Assembly: GCF_947495735.1 (NCBI RefSeq)
Contig: NZ_CANMAA010000001.1
Coordinates: forward strand, 1 to 64,000
Length of the DNA stretch: 64,000 nt
DNA from: an uncultured Pseudokineococcus sp.
Lineage (GTDB): Bacteria > Actinomycetota > Actinomycetes > Actinomycetales > Quadrisphaeraceae
Reading direction: 5' to 3'
This document shows positions 16,393 through 24,630 of the stretch, in pieces. A program made the translations under genes and the position numbers. The notes beneath the pieces are model-generated. The model had not been told where the DNA came from. It saw only the letters and a program-made list of their open reading frames with translations, and searched no databases. Each line of letters starts with the position of its first letter. Position 1 is the stretch's first letter.

Positions 16393-17391
16393 TCAGCCCT
16401 CGTGCCGGGCCGTCGCCCCGGCGAGGAAGTCCCGCTCCCCGCGCCGGGTCTCCAGGCGCCGCAGGAGGCGCGCCCCCGTGCTGAGCCCCCGGGCCGACCC
16501 GAGCGCGAGCGAGCTGCGGGAGAGCACGAGGAGCGCCGCCGAGAGGGGGCGCCGGACGACCTCGTGGTGGTCGAGGGAGACCACCAGGCGCAGGGGGGCC
16601 GGCAGGCCCCGCAGCGTCCCGCTCGGGTCGAGCTCTCCCACGAGGTCCGGGTGGTGGTGGTGGATCTGCGCGCGCCCGGCGCCCTGGCGGTAGGCGTCGC
16701 GCAGGAACTGGGGCAGGGGACGGGTGTGGACGTGCTGCGCGCGCAGCTCGCGCAGGAACACCCCGCGGGCCCCGCGCCGCAGGCACCGCAGGCCGAAGTC
16801 CCGGTCGGAGTGGTTGGTCGTGGTGAAGTCGGCCGACTCGTAGGGGACCTGCTCCAGGAGGTGGCGGGGCACGGAGATGTTGCCTCCCCACAGCTTCCGC
16901 AGGACCTCCGCCTCGTCGCGCTCGTAGGTGCGGCACATCGCCTCGTACTCCGCGGCGTACAGGTCGGTGGCGAAGCGCTCGAGGCCGCCCTCGCCGGTGG
17001 CGGTGGGCATGTAGCCGACGACGACGAGCTCCTCGCCCTCGGTGGCGCCCGCGTGCGCCGCCGCGTGGCCCGTGGCGAGCCCCGGCCCGGGGACGACGTC
17101 GTCGTCGAGGAAGAGCACGACGTCCCCGGTGCTGCACGAGGCGCCGTGCTGCCGGGCGGCGGCCCCGCCGCGGCGGGGGGAGGCGAGGCGCTGGAGCCGG
17201 CTGTCGCCGGCGGCCATGGCGTCCAGCACCTCGGCGGCCCCGTCGTCCTCGCCGTCCACGACGACGAGGACCTCCCGGACCGCCGGGTCCTCCAGCAGGG
17301 GCGTGATGACCTGCCGGAGCAGGTGGCTGCGCCGGTGGGTGGGCAGGACGACCGAGACGGGAGCGGCTGAGGACACGCCCGATGGTCTCAC
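16393..17391 (-). CDS. GT2 family glycosyltransferase
   Basis: A 332-residue GT-A enzyme: VSVVLPTHRRSHLL at the N-terminus, VVVDGEDDGAAE, GGAAARQHGA and the metal-binding VLFLDDDVVPGPG. LRKLWGGNISVPR and GLRCLRRGARGVFLREL follow. Paralogue of the protein at 2706-3752, which shares the same order of blocks, so the two probably make related linkages. GTG start at 17391; a second in-frame GTG five codons later is possible. Divergent from the GT4 at 17700, with a 308-nt gap. Confidence 0.87.
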   Translation of the reverse strand: MRPSGVSSAAPVSVVLPTHRRSHLLRQVITPLLEDPAVREVLVVVDGEDDGAAEVLDAMAAGDSRLQRLASPRRGGAAARQHGASCSTGDVVLFLDDDVVPGPGLATGHAAAHAGATEGEELVVVGYMPTATGEGGLERFATDLYAAEYEAMCRTYERDEAEVLRKLWGGNISVPRHLLEQVPYESADFTTTNHSDRDFGLRCLRRGARGVFLRELRAQHVHTRPLPQFLRDAYRQGAGRAQIHHHHPDLVGELDPSGTLRGLPAPLRLVVSLDHHEVVRRPLSAALLVLSRSSLALGSARGLSTGARLLRRLETRRGERDFLAGATARHEG

Positions 17392-17699
17392 CGCCGCGTC
17401 CTGGACGGCTCGTCGTGGACGACCACCGGGGAGCGGACGGGGGCGCTCGCGAAAGACGCCCGACTCGAGGCCACCCGGAGCAACGCGTCGTGACTCTCAG
17501 TCACTAATGCCGTTGTGCCGTGAGTGCCGGTGTCGTGCGGGGCGACCGAGGGCTCCCGGTGCTGCTCTTCCGGGACAGGGCGCACGTCCCGCTGCTACGT
17601 TCCGTCGGCTACCGGTCGCGGGTGGTCGTGGCGGTGGCGAGAACGGGGGTTGTCGTGGGGGCGAGCGCGATCGCTGGGACGACGAGGGCGTCGTCGGTC
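17392..17699. other. 308-bp divergent intergenic region
   Basis: Separates two divergent glycosyltransferase genes. It holds a TACGTT sequence (~17596) that could be a -10 element for the plus-strand gene. The frame of the downstream GT is open through much of it, so an upstream start at one of its GTG codons cannot be ruled out. No repeat or RNA motif was seen. Confidence 0.4.
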
Positions 17700-18821
17700 A
17701 TGACCGCCGGTGGGGACCGGCGGCCCTCCCGCGCGCACGTGGTCGTCGCGCACGACTACCTGACGCAGCGCGGCGGGGCGGAGCGCGTCGCCCTGGCGCT
17801 GCACGACGCCTTCCCCGGGGCGCCCCTGCGCACGAGCATCGTCAACGCCCGCACCACCTTCCACGAGGTCGCGGGCCGCCCGGTGCAGCAGACATGGCTC
17901 GGGCGGGTTCCCTTCTTCCGCGAGGACCCCCGCCGCGCGTTCCTCCTGCTCGCCCCCGTGCACTCGCTGGGTCAGCGGGTCAGGGCCGACGTCGTCGTGT
18001 GCTCGTCCTCGGGCTGGGCGCACGGGGTGCGCACGGACGCCCCGAAGGTCATCTACTGCCACAACCCCCCGCGCTGGCTCTACCAGCCCGACGACTACCT
18101 GCGGGGCGTGCCCTCCGCGATGCGCCCCGTGATCCGGGCGCTGTCCCCCGCGCTGCGGGCCTGGGACCGCCGCCAGGCGCGGTCCGCCGCGTGCTACCTG
18201 GCCAACTCCAGCGCCGTGCGCGAGCGCATCCGCGCCGCCTACGGCCTCGAGGCCACCGTCGTCCACCCGCCGCGCGGGCTGGACCCGGAGGGGCCCGACG
18301 AGCCGGTGCCGGGCGTGCAGCCCGGCTTCCTCCTCCACGTCGGCCGTCCGCGCCCCTACAAGAACGCTGACGCGGTGTGCCGGGCCGTCGCCGCGGTGCC
18401 GGGGGCCCGGCTCGTGTGCGTCGGCGGCACGCCCGACCCGCCGCGGGGGGAGCGGTGGCCGGAGCGGATCACCTCGCTCACCGACCTCACGGACGCCCAG
18501 CTGCGCTGGCTGTACCGCAGCTGCTCGGCGCTCGTGGCGCTCAGCCACGAGGACTTCGGGCTGACGCCGGTCGAGGCCTACGCCTTCGGCAAGCCCGCGC
18601 TGGTGCTGCGGGCGGGGGGCTACCTGGACAGCACCGTCGAGGGCGTCACGGGGGTCTTCGTCGACGACCTCGACGTGGCCACGGTCGTGGAGGGGCTGCA
18701 CCGGCTGCAGCGGACCCGCTTCGACCCCGAGGTGATCCGCCGCCACGGCGAGCGGTTCAGCCCCCTCGCCTTCAAGGCAGCCGTCGAGGCGGTCGTGGCG
18801 GACGTGCTCGCACCGTCCTAG
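17700..18821 (+). CDS. GT4 family glycosyltransferase (mannosyltransferase-like)
   Basis: A 373-residue GT-B enzyme. After a short leader, RAHVVVAHDYLTQRGGAERV is typical of capsular mannosyl- or fucosyltransferases of the WbaZ type. YCHNPPRWLYQPDDYL, NSSAVRERIRAAYG, HVGRPRPYKNADAV and VALSHEDFGLTPVEAYAFGKPALVLRAGG (donor site, E-x7-type) follow in order. The ATG at 17700 was chosen over upstream GTGs because homologous starts lie just before this HDY block; the ribosome site is weak, so the start is uncertain. Its TAG stop shares a CTAG palindrome with the opposing gene. Confidence 0.86.
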   Translation: MTAGGDRRPSRAHVVVAHDYLTQRGGAERVALALHDAFPGAPLRTSIVNARTTFHEVAGRPVQQTWLGRVPFFREDPRRAFLLLAPVHSLGQRVRADVVVCSSSGWAHGVRTDAPKVIYCHNPPRWLYQPDDYLRGVPSAMRPVIRALSPALRAWDRRQARSAACYLANSSAVRERIRAAYGLEATVVHPPRGLDPEGPDEPVPGVQPGFLLHVGRPRPYKNADAVCRAVAAVPGARLVCVGGTPDPPRGERWPERITSLTDLTDAQLRWLYRSCSALVALSHEDFGLTPVEAYAFGKPALVLRAGGYLDSTVEGVTGVFVDDLDVATVVEGLHRLQRTRFDPEVIRRHGERFSPLAFKAAVEAVVADVLAPS

Positions 18822-19798
18822 GCCACCCGTGGCCCGGGCGTCCGTGGCTCCGCGCCGACCCCTGCGCGGGCCCTCGAGCCCGCTCGCCAGCCCGACGCGC
18901 AGGCCCGCGCGAGCGCGGTGGCCGCCCGAACCCGGCTCGAGCCCGGCCACCCGGTCACCAGCACGCGCACCGGGCCGGGGGAGGCCCGGTGACCGACCAT
19001 CAGCAGGTAGCCGAGCCGGACGGCCCGCTGCGTCGTCGCCGGCGTGTGCTTGGCGAGGACGAGGGCCACGTTGGAGGCGCGGTCCGCAGCACCCCGGAGG
19101 GCGGAGACCCCGCGCGTCGTCCCGTCCGCGTCCGAGCCGGGGCGGGGACTGACGAGGTGGTCGACGACGAGCGCGGGGTCGTAGCGGACGCGGCCGCGGA
19201 GGCCGGCGGCGAGGCACATGTCCGCCTCGTTGGCCGTGCCGTCGCCGCGGAGCCCTGCGTCCGGGAGCGGGGCGGGCGCGCGGAAGGCCATGTTGGCGCC
19301 GCGCAGGTGCGCGACGTCGGTGGGCTCGGGCCAGCTCTCCTCGTGCCTGCCCACCATCCGTCCCCACCAGCTGAGAGAGCCCACGTCGCCGCCGTGCCGG
19401 TAGGACGTCGGCGCCTGCGGCCGGGCGTCGCGCCCGCCGAGGGCGGCGAGGTCGGGGTCTTCCCGGAAGCCGGCCGCGATCCGGGCCAGCCAGTCCGGGC
19501 GGGGGCGGGCGTCGTCGTCGGTGCACGCGACGACGTCGGTCGTGGCCGCCGCGAGCCCCGCCCGCAGCGCGGGCACGAAGCCGGGCGCTGCGGGCGCGAC
19601 CACGCGCAGCGGCAGGTCCCGACCGGCGCTCGCGGCGGCGCGGCGACCGGCGTCGTCGTCCTCGCGCAGGACGACGACCACCTCGTCGGCGGCGCGCTGC
19701 TGCGCGGCCAGGGTCGCCAGGCACGCGGCGAGGTCGTCGGGACGCCGGTAGCTGGGGACGACGACACCGACGCGCAGCGCGGCCGCGGAGGTCGTCAC
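18818..19798 (-). CDS. GT2 family glycosyltransferase
   Basis: A 326-residue GT-A enzyme: RVGVVVPSYRRPDDLAACL, VVVLREDDDAGRR, VVACTDDDARPRPDW (metal-binding DDD), GANMAFR and ADMCLAAGLRGRVRYDP (acceptor-side region like that of rhamnosyl/galactofuranosyl transferases). The GTG at 19798 overlaps the stop of the larger GT4 fusion gene by GTGA, so the two are co-translated. Ends in a CTAG shared with the gene at 17700. Confidence 0.85.
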   Translation of the reverse strand: MTTSAAALRVGVVVPSYRRPDDLAACLATLAAQQRAADEVVVVLREDDDAGRRAAASAGRDLPLRVVAPAAPGFVPALRAGLAAATTDVVACTDDDARPRPDWLARIAAGFREDPDLAALGGRDARPQAPTSYRHGGDVGSLSWWGRMVGRHEESWPEPTDVAHLRGANMAFRAPAPLPDAGLRGDGTANEADMCLAAGLRGRVRYDPALVVDHLVSPRPGSDADGTTRGVSALRGAADRASNVALVLAKHTPATTQRAVRLGYLLMVGHRASPGPVRVLVTGWPGSSRVRAATALARACASGWRAGSRARAGVGAEPRTPGPRVA

Positions 19799-21561
19799 GG
19801 CCTCCCCGTCCGGGGCCGGGCTCGCGGCGCGCGCTCGCGCACGGTCGGCTCGCCCGCCGTCACGACCGCTCCCGCGGGCACGTCCCGGGTCACGACGGCG
19901 TTGGGCCCGATCTTCGCCCACGCACCGATGGTGACCGGACCGACGACGATCGCCCCGACCGCCAGCTCCACTCCGCGCTCGAGGACGGGGGCGACCCTGC
20001 TGCCGGGGTGGGCGTAGCCGTCCCGGGCGCCGAGGGTGACGTTGTGGCGCAGCACCACGTCGTCGCCGAGGACGACCTCCGGGTGGAGGACGAGCCCGTT
20101 CTGGTGGGCGATCACGACCCGGCGCCCCACCTCGACGGTGACGGGCAGCTCGATGCCGTAGACGTTGCGCACGACGAGCTGCAGGCTCTTGTGCACGACC
20201 GACAGCACGCCCCGCGCCGGTCGCGGCGCCGAGCGGGCCCAACGGCCGAAGCGGTGGACGGCGAGGGCGTGGAAGCCGGGGGCGAACCGGTGCCCGTGGT
20301 TGGTGCGCAGGTCCTCGGCGACGAGCTCGCGCAGGGAGAGCGCCGAGCTGACGGCGGACTCCTGGGCCGCCTCCTCGGCGGCGGTCTCGACCAGCTCGGA
20401 CGCGAGCGGCTCTCCCCGCGCCGCGCGGCGGACGACGTCGAGGGTCTGCTCGGCGGCGCGGTCCACGTCGAGCTCCCGCCGCGCCCACGCGGCGCCGGCG
20501 GCTGCCGCCCGGCGCAGCGGCTCCGGGTCGCGCAGGTGGTCGGCGACGGCGTCGGCGAGCGCGTCGACGTCCTCGACGGGCACGAGGCGGCCGTGGGCGC
20601 CGTCGCGGAGCAGCTCCCGCGGGCCGGACACGCAGTCGGTGCTCACGACGGGGGTGCCGACGAGGAGGGACTCCGCGACGGTCTGGCTGAACCCCTCCCA
20701 GCGGGAGGACAGGACGTAGAGGTCCGCCGCCGCCAGCACGGGGAGCGGGCTCGCGGCGAAGCCGGGCAGGGAGGCGGTGGAGCGGACGCCGAGCTCGTCG
20801 ACGAGGGCCTCGAGCTCCTCGCGCTGCTCGCCCTCGCCCAGCACGAGCAGCCGGTGGGGCAGGCCCCGGTCGAGCACCGCCCGGTGCGCGCGCAGGAGCA
20901 CGTCGAAGCCCTTCTGCCGGCTCAGCCGGCCGAGCGCGACGACCAGGGGCCCCTCGCCGGCGGGCAGCAGCGAGGGGTCCGCCTCCTCGCGGGCGGCGGC
21001 GCGCACGGCGTCCACCTCGACACCTCCCAGGACCACCGCCACGCCGCGGGCGCGCGCTCCCGTGGCGAGGACGTCGGGGACCAGACCTCCGCTGATGCAG
21101 ACGAGGGCGTCGGCCCCGCGCAGCGCTCGCCGTCCGACCGCACCCATCCAGGTGGGTCCGTGCGACCCGAGGGACCGGGTGGGGGAGGAGCGGACCATGA
21201 CGACGAGCGGGACCCGGGCGAGCCGGGCCAGGCCCCAGGCGAGGACGAGGCCCAGCCCCATCTCGCGCCCCGCGACGACCACGTCGGCGGACCGGGCAGC
21301 GGGCAGGAGGCGTCGCAGGACCGGCAGGAGCGAGCGGCGCAGCGGGGCCTCGCCCGTGGTGGCGACCGTCCACGCCACGTCGTCCGGGATCTCCACGTGC
21401 CCCTCGGGCAGCACGGGCGAGCCGTCGAAGGCCAGCAGCAGCGTCGGGCACCCGGCGGCCGTCCACCGCTGCGCGAGGCGGACGTTCGAGCGCACGGCGC
21501 CGTTGTCACGGAGGCTCGGCTCGACGATCAGGACGCGCGTCCCGCGAGGCCCTGGCGTCAT
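19795..21561 (-). CDS. GT4 glycosyltransferase fused to serine-acetyltransferase-like domain
   Basis: A 588-residue bifunctional protein. Residues ~8-400 are a GT-B transferase (VLIVEPSLRDNGAVRSNVRLA; VALGRLSRQKGFDVLLRAH; SSRWEGFSQTVAESLLVGTPVVSTD with E-x7-E). Residues ~415-575 form a left-handed beta-helix acyltransferase of the CysE/serine acetyltransferase type (LVAEDLRTNHGHRF start; IAHQNGLVLHPEVVLGDDVVLRHNVTLGARDG; hexapeptide turns IGAWAKIGPNAVV). Inference: adds a sugar and O-acetylates it or a nearby residue; whether acetyl-CoA is used cannot be read here. First gene of its operon (ATG 21561). Confidence 0.87.
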   Translation of the reverse strand: MTPGPRGTRVLIVEPSLRDNGAVRSNVRLAQRWTAAGCPTLLLAFDGSPVLPEGHVEIPDDVAWTVATTGEAPLRRSLLPVLRRLLPAARSADVVVAGREMGLGLVLAWGLARLARVPLVVMVRSSPTRSLGSHGPTWMGAVGRRALRGADALVCISGGLVPDVLATGARARGVAVVLGGVEVDAVRAAAREEADPSLLPAGEGPLVVALGRLSRQKGFDVLLRAHRAVLDRGLPHRLLVLGEGEQREELEALVDELGVRSTASLPGFAASPLPVLAAADLYVLSSRWEGFSQTVAESLLVGTPVVSTDCVSGPRELLRDGAHGRLVPVEDVDALADAVADHLRDPEPLRRAAAAGAAWARRELDVDRAAEQTLDVVRRAARGEPLASELVETAAEEAAQESAVSSALSLRELVAEDLRTNHGHRFAPGFHALAVHRFGRWARSAPRPARGVLSVVHKSLQLVVRNVYGIELPVTVEVGRRVVIAHQNGLVLHPEVVLGDDVVLRHNVTLGARDGYAHPGSRVAPVLERGVELAVGAIVVGPVTIGAWAKIGPNAVVTRDVPAGAVVTAGEPTVRERAPRARPRTGRP

Positions 21562-21601
21562 GGCTGTCTCCTTCCCAGGGCGGGGAGCGACCGCACCCCC
21601 G

Positions 21602-21607
21602 TAGGTT
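21602..21607 (+). promoter_or_regulatory. Candidate -10 element (TAGGTT)
   Basis: TAGGTT lies 54 nt before the ATG of the HAD-like gene in the 99-bp divergent gap; the same hexamer forms the better-supported promoter at 54818. No good -35 at 17 nt. Confidence 0.3.
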
Positions 21608-21660
21608 GCCCTCGGCGTCCCCGCGGCGCCGACCCCTCGGACCTCGACGGCGGGAGAGGC

Positions 21661-23691
21661 ATGCGCCAGGACATCCGGTCCTTCGACGTGTTCGACACGG
21701 TGCTGACGCGCACTCTAGGGGAGCCCGAGGCCGTGATCGACGTGGTCGCGGGGAGGGCCCCCGACCAGGTGCCCGGCGCCTCCGAGGTGGCGCCCGCCGT
21801 GCTCGCTGGGTCGCGCGTCGCCGCGGAGCGGGCGCTGCTCGAGCTGCGGGGTAGGCAGCCCGCGCTCCACGAGATCTGGGACGAGGTCGTCGGCGCGCTG
21901 GCGCTCGAGGCCGCCGCCGCCGACGCCCTCGCGCGCCTCGAGCTGGACGTGGAGCGCGAGGTCAGCCGCGCCGTGCCGGGTGCGCGGGACCTCGTGCAGC
22001 GCGCCCGGCGGGAGGGTGACCGGGTCGTCTTCGTCTCCGACAGCCCGCTGGCGGGGGAGGACCTGGGGGGCCTCCTCGCCGAGGCCGGCCTGCGGCACCC
22101 CGACGACCTCGTCGTGACCTCCGCCGACCGGGGGGAGCGCAAGGGCGGCGACGGGGCGCTGTTCTCCCTCGTCGCGGCCGAGCTCGGCGTCGAGCCCGCG
22201 GCGATCACGCACACGGGGGACAACCTCGCCTCCGACGTCGCCGCGGCGCGCCAGCGCGGCTGGCGCGCGTCCCACCGCTCGGCCGGCCTGCTCAACCGCT
22301 ACGAGCGCCTGCTCGGACGGCGCGCCGAGGCCGGCGGCGGGGTGCCGTCCCGCCTCGCCGGTGCGTCGCGGCTCGCGAGGCTGCGCGCCGTGGAGGACGG
22401 CGTCGACCCCGAGCGCGCCGCCGTCGCCACCGGCGTCGTCGCGCCCCTGCTGGTCGGGTACGCGCTGTGGCTCCTGCGCCAGGCGCAGCAGCGCGACCTG
22501 CGGCGCCTGTACTTCCTCTCGCGCGACGGCGAGGTCGTCCAGGAGGTCGTGCAGGCGCTCGCGAGCGCGCTCGGGCAGGAGGTCGAGTGCCGCTACCTCT
22601 ACGGCTCGCGCGCGGCCTGGCGACCGGCGAGCCTGCACCACCGCGACCCCGAGGACCTCGCCGACTGGCTGGCGGGAGACCCCAGCTCGACCCCGAGGAC
22701 CGTGCTGCACCGCGTCGGGCTGTCGCCGGAGCAGGCGGTGGGCCTCGTCCAGGACCCGCTGCTGCGGGCGCCCCGCTGCGACCAGCCCCTCGACGCGGCG
22801 GGGCTCGCCCGCCTCACCGCCCTGGTGGAGACCGGTCCGCTGCGCGAGGAGCTGCGGCGGGTCGCGGCGCGGGCCCAGGCGCTCGCCGCCGACTACCTGC
22901 GGCAGGAGGGGCTCGACGACGGGACCCGGTCGGCGGTCGTGGACGTCGGGTGGCTCGGCCGCACCGGCGGCGCCCTGGTGGACGTGCTCGACGGTGCCGG
23001 CATCCCGCTGCCGGAGGCCTTCTTCCTCATCGGCGTGCGCCGCGGTGCGCGCCGGTGGTCACCACCCCGGCTGGCGGAGCGGCAGGTCGCCTGGCTCTTC
23101 GACCACGAGGCCGGGCACGGGCTGCCCGGGGAGCCCAGCGGCAGGGTCACGCTGGTCGAGAGCTTCTGCAGCGGGCGCGAGGGCTCCACGCTGGGGTACG
23201 AGCGCCGCGACGGGCGGGTCGAGCCGGTGCTCGTGCGGCCCCGCAACGACGCCGCGCTGGACTGGGGGCTGGACCAGGTGCGGACGTCCGTGCGCCTCGT
23301 CGTGGAGGAGCTGGCCTCCGGGGACCCGGCGCCCCTGCGCCGCCCCGTCGACCTGCGCGGCGCCGTCGACGCGGTGCTCCGGGAGTTCTGGGAGCGCCCG
23401 ACGCCGGCCGAGGTGGCGGTGTGGGGCTCCTTCCCGTTCGAGGCCGACGACGCGCACCGCAGGTCCATCCCCCTCGCGGCCCCGGTCCGGTGGGAGGACG
23501 TCGCCCGCGAGGCGCGCCTCGGCCGGCTCAAGCTGCGCCCCGCCGGCTCGTGGCGGGCGGGGACGGCGCAGGTGTCACCGCCGCCGTGGCGCCAGGTGAT
23601 CGCCCTCGCCGCGGCGGCGCAGCGCCACCGGTCGCTGCCGGCGCGGCTGCGCCGACGCGCGCTGCGCGAGAGGGCGCTGCGCCGGGGCTGA
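21661..23691 (+). CDS. Two-part HAD-like protein (COG5610 type)
   Basis: A 676-residue protein. The N-terminal ~220 residues carry HAD motifs in order: SFDVFDTVLTR (D9 and D12, nucleophile and acid), VFVSDSPLAGE (motif II Ser), RKGGD (Lys) and THTGDNLASD (acidic motif IV). The C-terminal part has a second FLSRDGEVVQEV strand-loop plus YLYGSRAAWRPAS, VDVGWLGRTGGALVD and a long Arg-rich end, as in the COG5610 proteins that sit in O-antigen and capsule loci next to glycosyltransferases. Activity is unproven; phosphatase or glycosyl/phosphoryl transfer on the polymer are possibilities. ATG at 21661 with GGGAGAGG upstream. Confidence 0.82.
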   Translation: MRQDIRSFDVFDTVLTRTLGEPEAVIDVVAGRAPDQVPGASEVAPAVLAGSRVAAERALLELRGRQPALHEIWDEVVGALALEAAAADALARLELDVEREVSRAVPGARDLVQRARREGDRVVFVSDSPLAGEDLGGLLAEAGLRHPDDLVVTSADRGERKGGDGALFSLVAAELGVEPAAITHTGDNLASDVAAARQRGWRASHRSAGLLNRYERLLGRRAEAGGGVPSRLAGASRLARLRAVEDGVDPERAAVATGVVAPLLVGYALWLLRQAQQRDLRRLYFLSRDGEVVQEVVQALASALGQEVECRYLYGSRAAWRPASLHHRDPEDLADWLAGDPSSTPRTVLHRVGLSPEQAVGLVQDPLLRAPRCDQPLDAAGLARLTALVETGPLREELRRVAARAQALAADYLRQEGLDDGTRSAVVDVGWLGRTGGALVDVLDGAGIPLPEAFFLIGVRRGARRWSPPRLAERQVAWLFDHEAGHGLPGEPSGRVTLVESFCSGREGSTLGYERRDGRVEPVLVRPRNDAALDWGLDQVRTSVRLVVEELASGDPAPLRRPVDLRGAVDAVLREFWERPTPAEVAVWGSFPFEADDAHRRSIPLAAPVRWEDVAREARLGRLKLRPAGSWRAGTAQVSPPPWRQVIALAAAAQRHRSLPARLRRRALRERALRRG

Positions 23692-23708
23692 GGGCCGGCG
23701 CCGCCCTC
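23690..23708. terminator. Small hairpin at convergent ends
   Basis: GAGGGC and GCCCTC (6-bp stem, 7-nt loop) span the 17-nt gap between the HAD-like gene and the membrane-protein gene. Confidence 0.35.
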
Positions 23709-24461
23709 TCAGGAGAGGCGCTGCCCCTCGCCGGTCCGCCTCACGACGCCCACGGCGACGAGCGCCAGCACGAGGAGCAGGCTCATGGACGCCAGCTCGC
23801 CGACGGACTCCAGGGAGCCGAGCAGGAGCCCGACCACCGACCCGGGCGGGGCGAGGGCCGAGTGCAGCATGTCGAGCCCGGCGCCCGCCGCCCCGAGGGG
23901 GACGAACCCCGCCGCCAGCCACCACGAGGCCCGGCGCACCCGCGAAGGGCTGCGCAGGTGCAGCACGAGGACGACGAGCCCCAGCGGAAGGCCGTACGCG
24001 GCCCAGACCGCCATCTCCCCCAGGTCGTCGGGACGCAGGCCCAGGAGGGCGGGGAGGTCGAGGGCGTCGACGAGGGCGAGGCCCCCGCGCTCGTGGAGGC
24101 CCGCGGCGTCGTCGACGACCACGACGGCGAGCAGCGCAGCCCACCCGGCGAGCAGCGCGGCCCGGTGGCGCAGGGCCCCGACGAGCAGGACGAGAGCGGC
24201 AGCCCCCAGCTGCGCGTAGCCGAGGACCTCCGCGTACGAGCGGTCGGCCTGGCTGTTCCACCGCGCGGAGGCGAAGGCGGCGAAGCGCTCGTCGTCGTCG
24301 CCGAGGTGGAAGCCCACGTCGCCGGCCAGGACGAGGGCGTCGACGAGGAGCAGGACGGCGAGCAGCCCGAGGAGCCGGTACCCGCTCCACCCGTCGACGC
24401 CCCGTCGGCGGGTCGCAGCCGGAGAGGGCCCGTGGTGCGTCGTCTCGGGTGCGCTGCTCAT
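23709..24461 (-). CDS. Uncharacterised polytopic membrane protein
   Basis: A 250-residue protein with about seven hydrophobic segments; residues 1-28 are a polar tail. No family was recognised. It has an acidic/His cluster in a membrane-proximal position (VVVDDAAGLHERGGLAL), and FHLGDDDERFAAFAS in the first loop, features seen in some unnamed actinobacterial integral proteins. The ATG at 24461 has GGAGG ~9 nt upstream (reverse strand). It lies downstream of the glycoside-hydrolase lipoprotein gene with a 169-nt gap, so co-transcription is possible but not certain. Confidence 0.78.
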   Translation of the reverse strand: MSSAPETTHHGPSPAATRRRGVDGWSGYRLLGLLAVLLLVDALVLAGDVGFHLGDDDERFAAFASARWNSQADRSYAEVLGYAQLGAAALVLLVGALRHRAALLAGWAALLAVVVVDDAAGLHERGGLALVDALDLPALLGLRPDDLGEMAVWAAYGLPLGLVVLVLHLRSPSRVRRASWWLAAGFVPLGAAGAGLDMLHSALAPPGSVVGLLLGSLESVGELASMSLLLVLALVAVGVVRRTGEGQRLS

Positions 24462-24630
24462 CGCGGTGACCTCCAGCACGGCGCTCGGTTGCGGTGGCCG
24501 CGCTGGCCGGTCCGATGCTGCACGGCGAGTCACCGCGGTCGCGGACCGGTCACCCGGTCGTCACCGTCCGTTCACCGTAGCGGGGTGGGACCTCCCGAGG
24601 CGGCTGTCCGGAGCCGGCACGACGGCGAGC

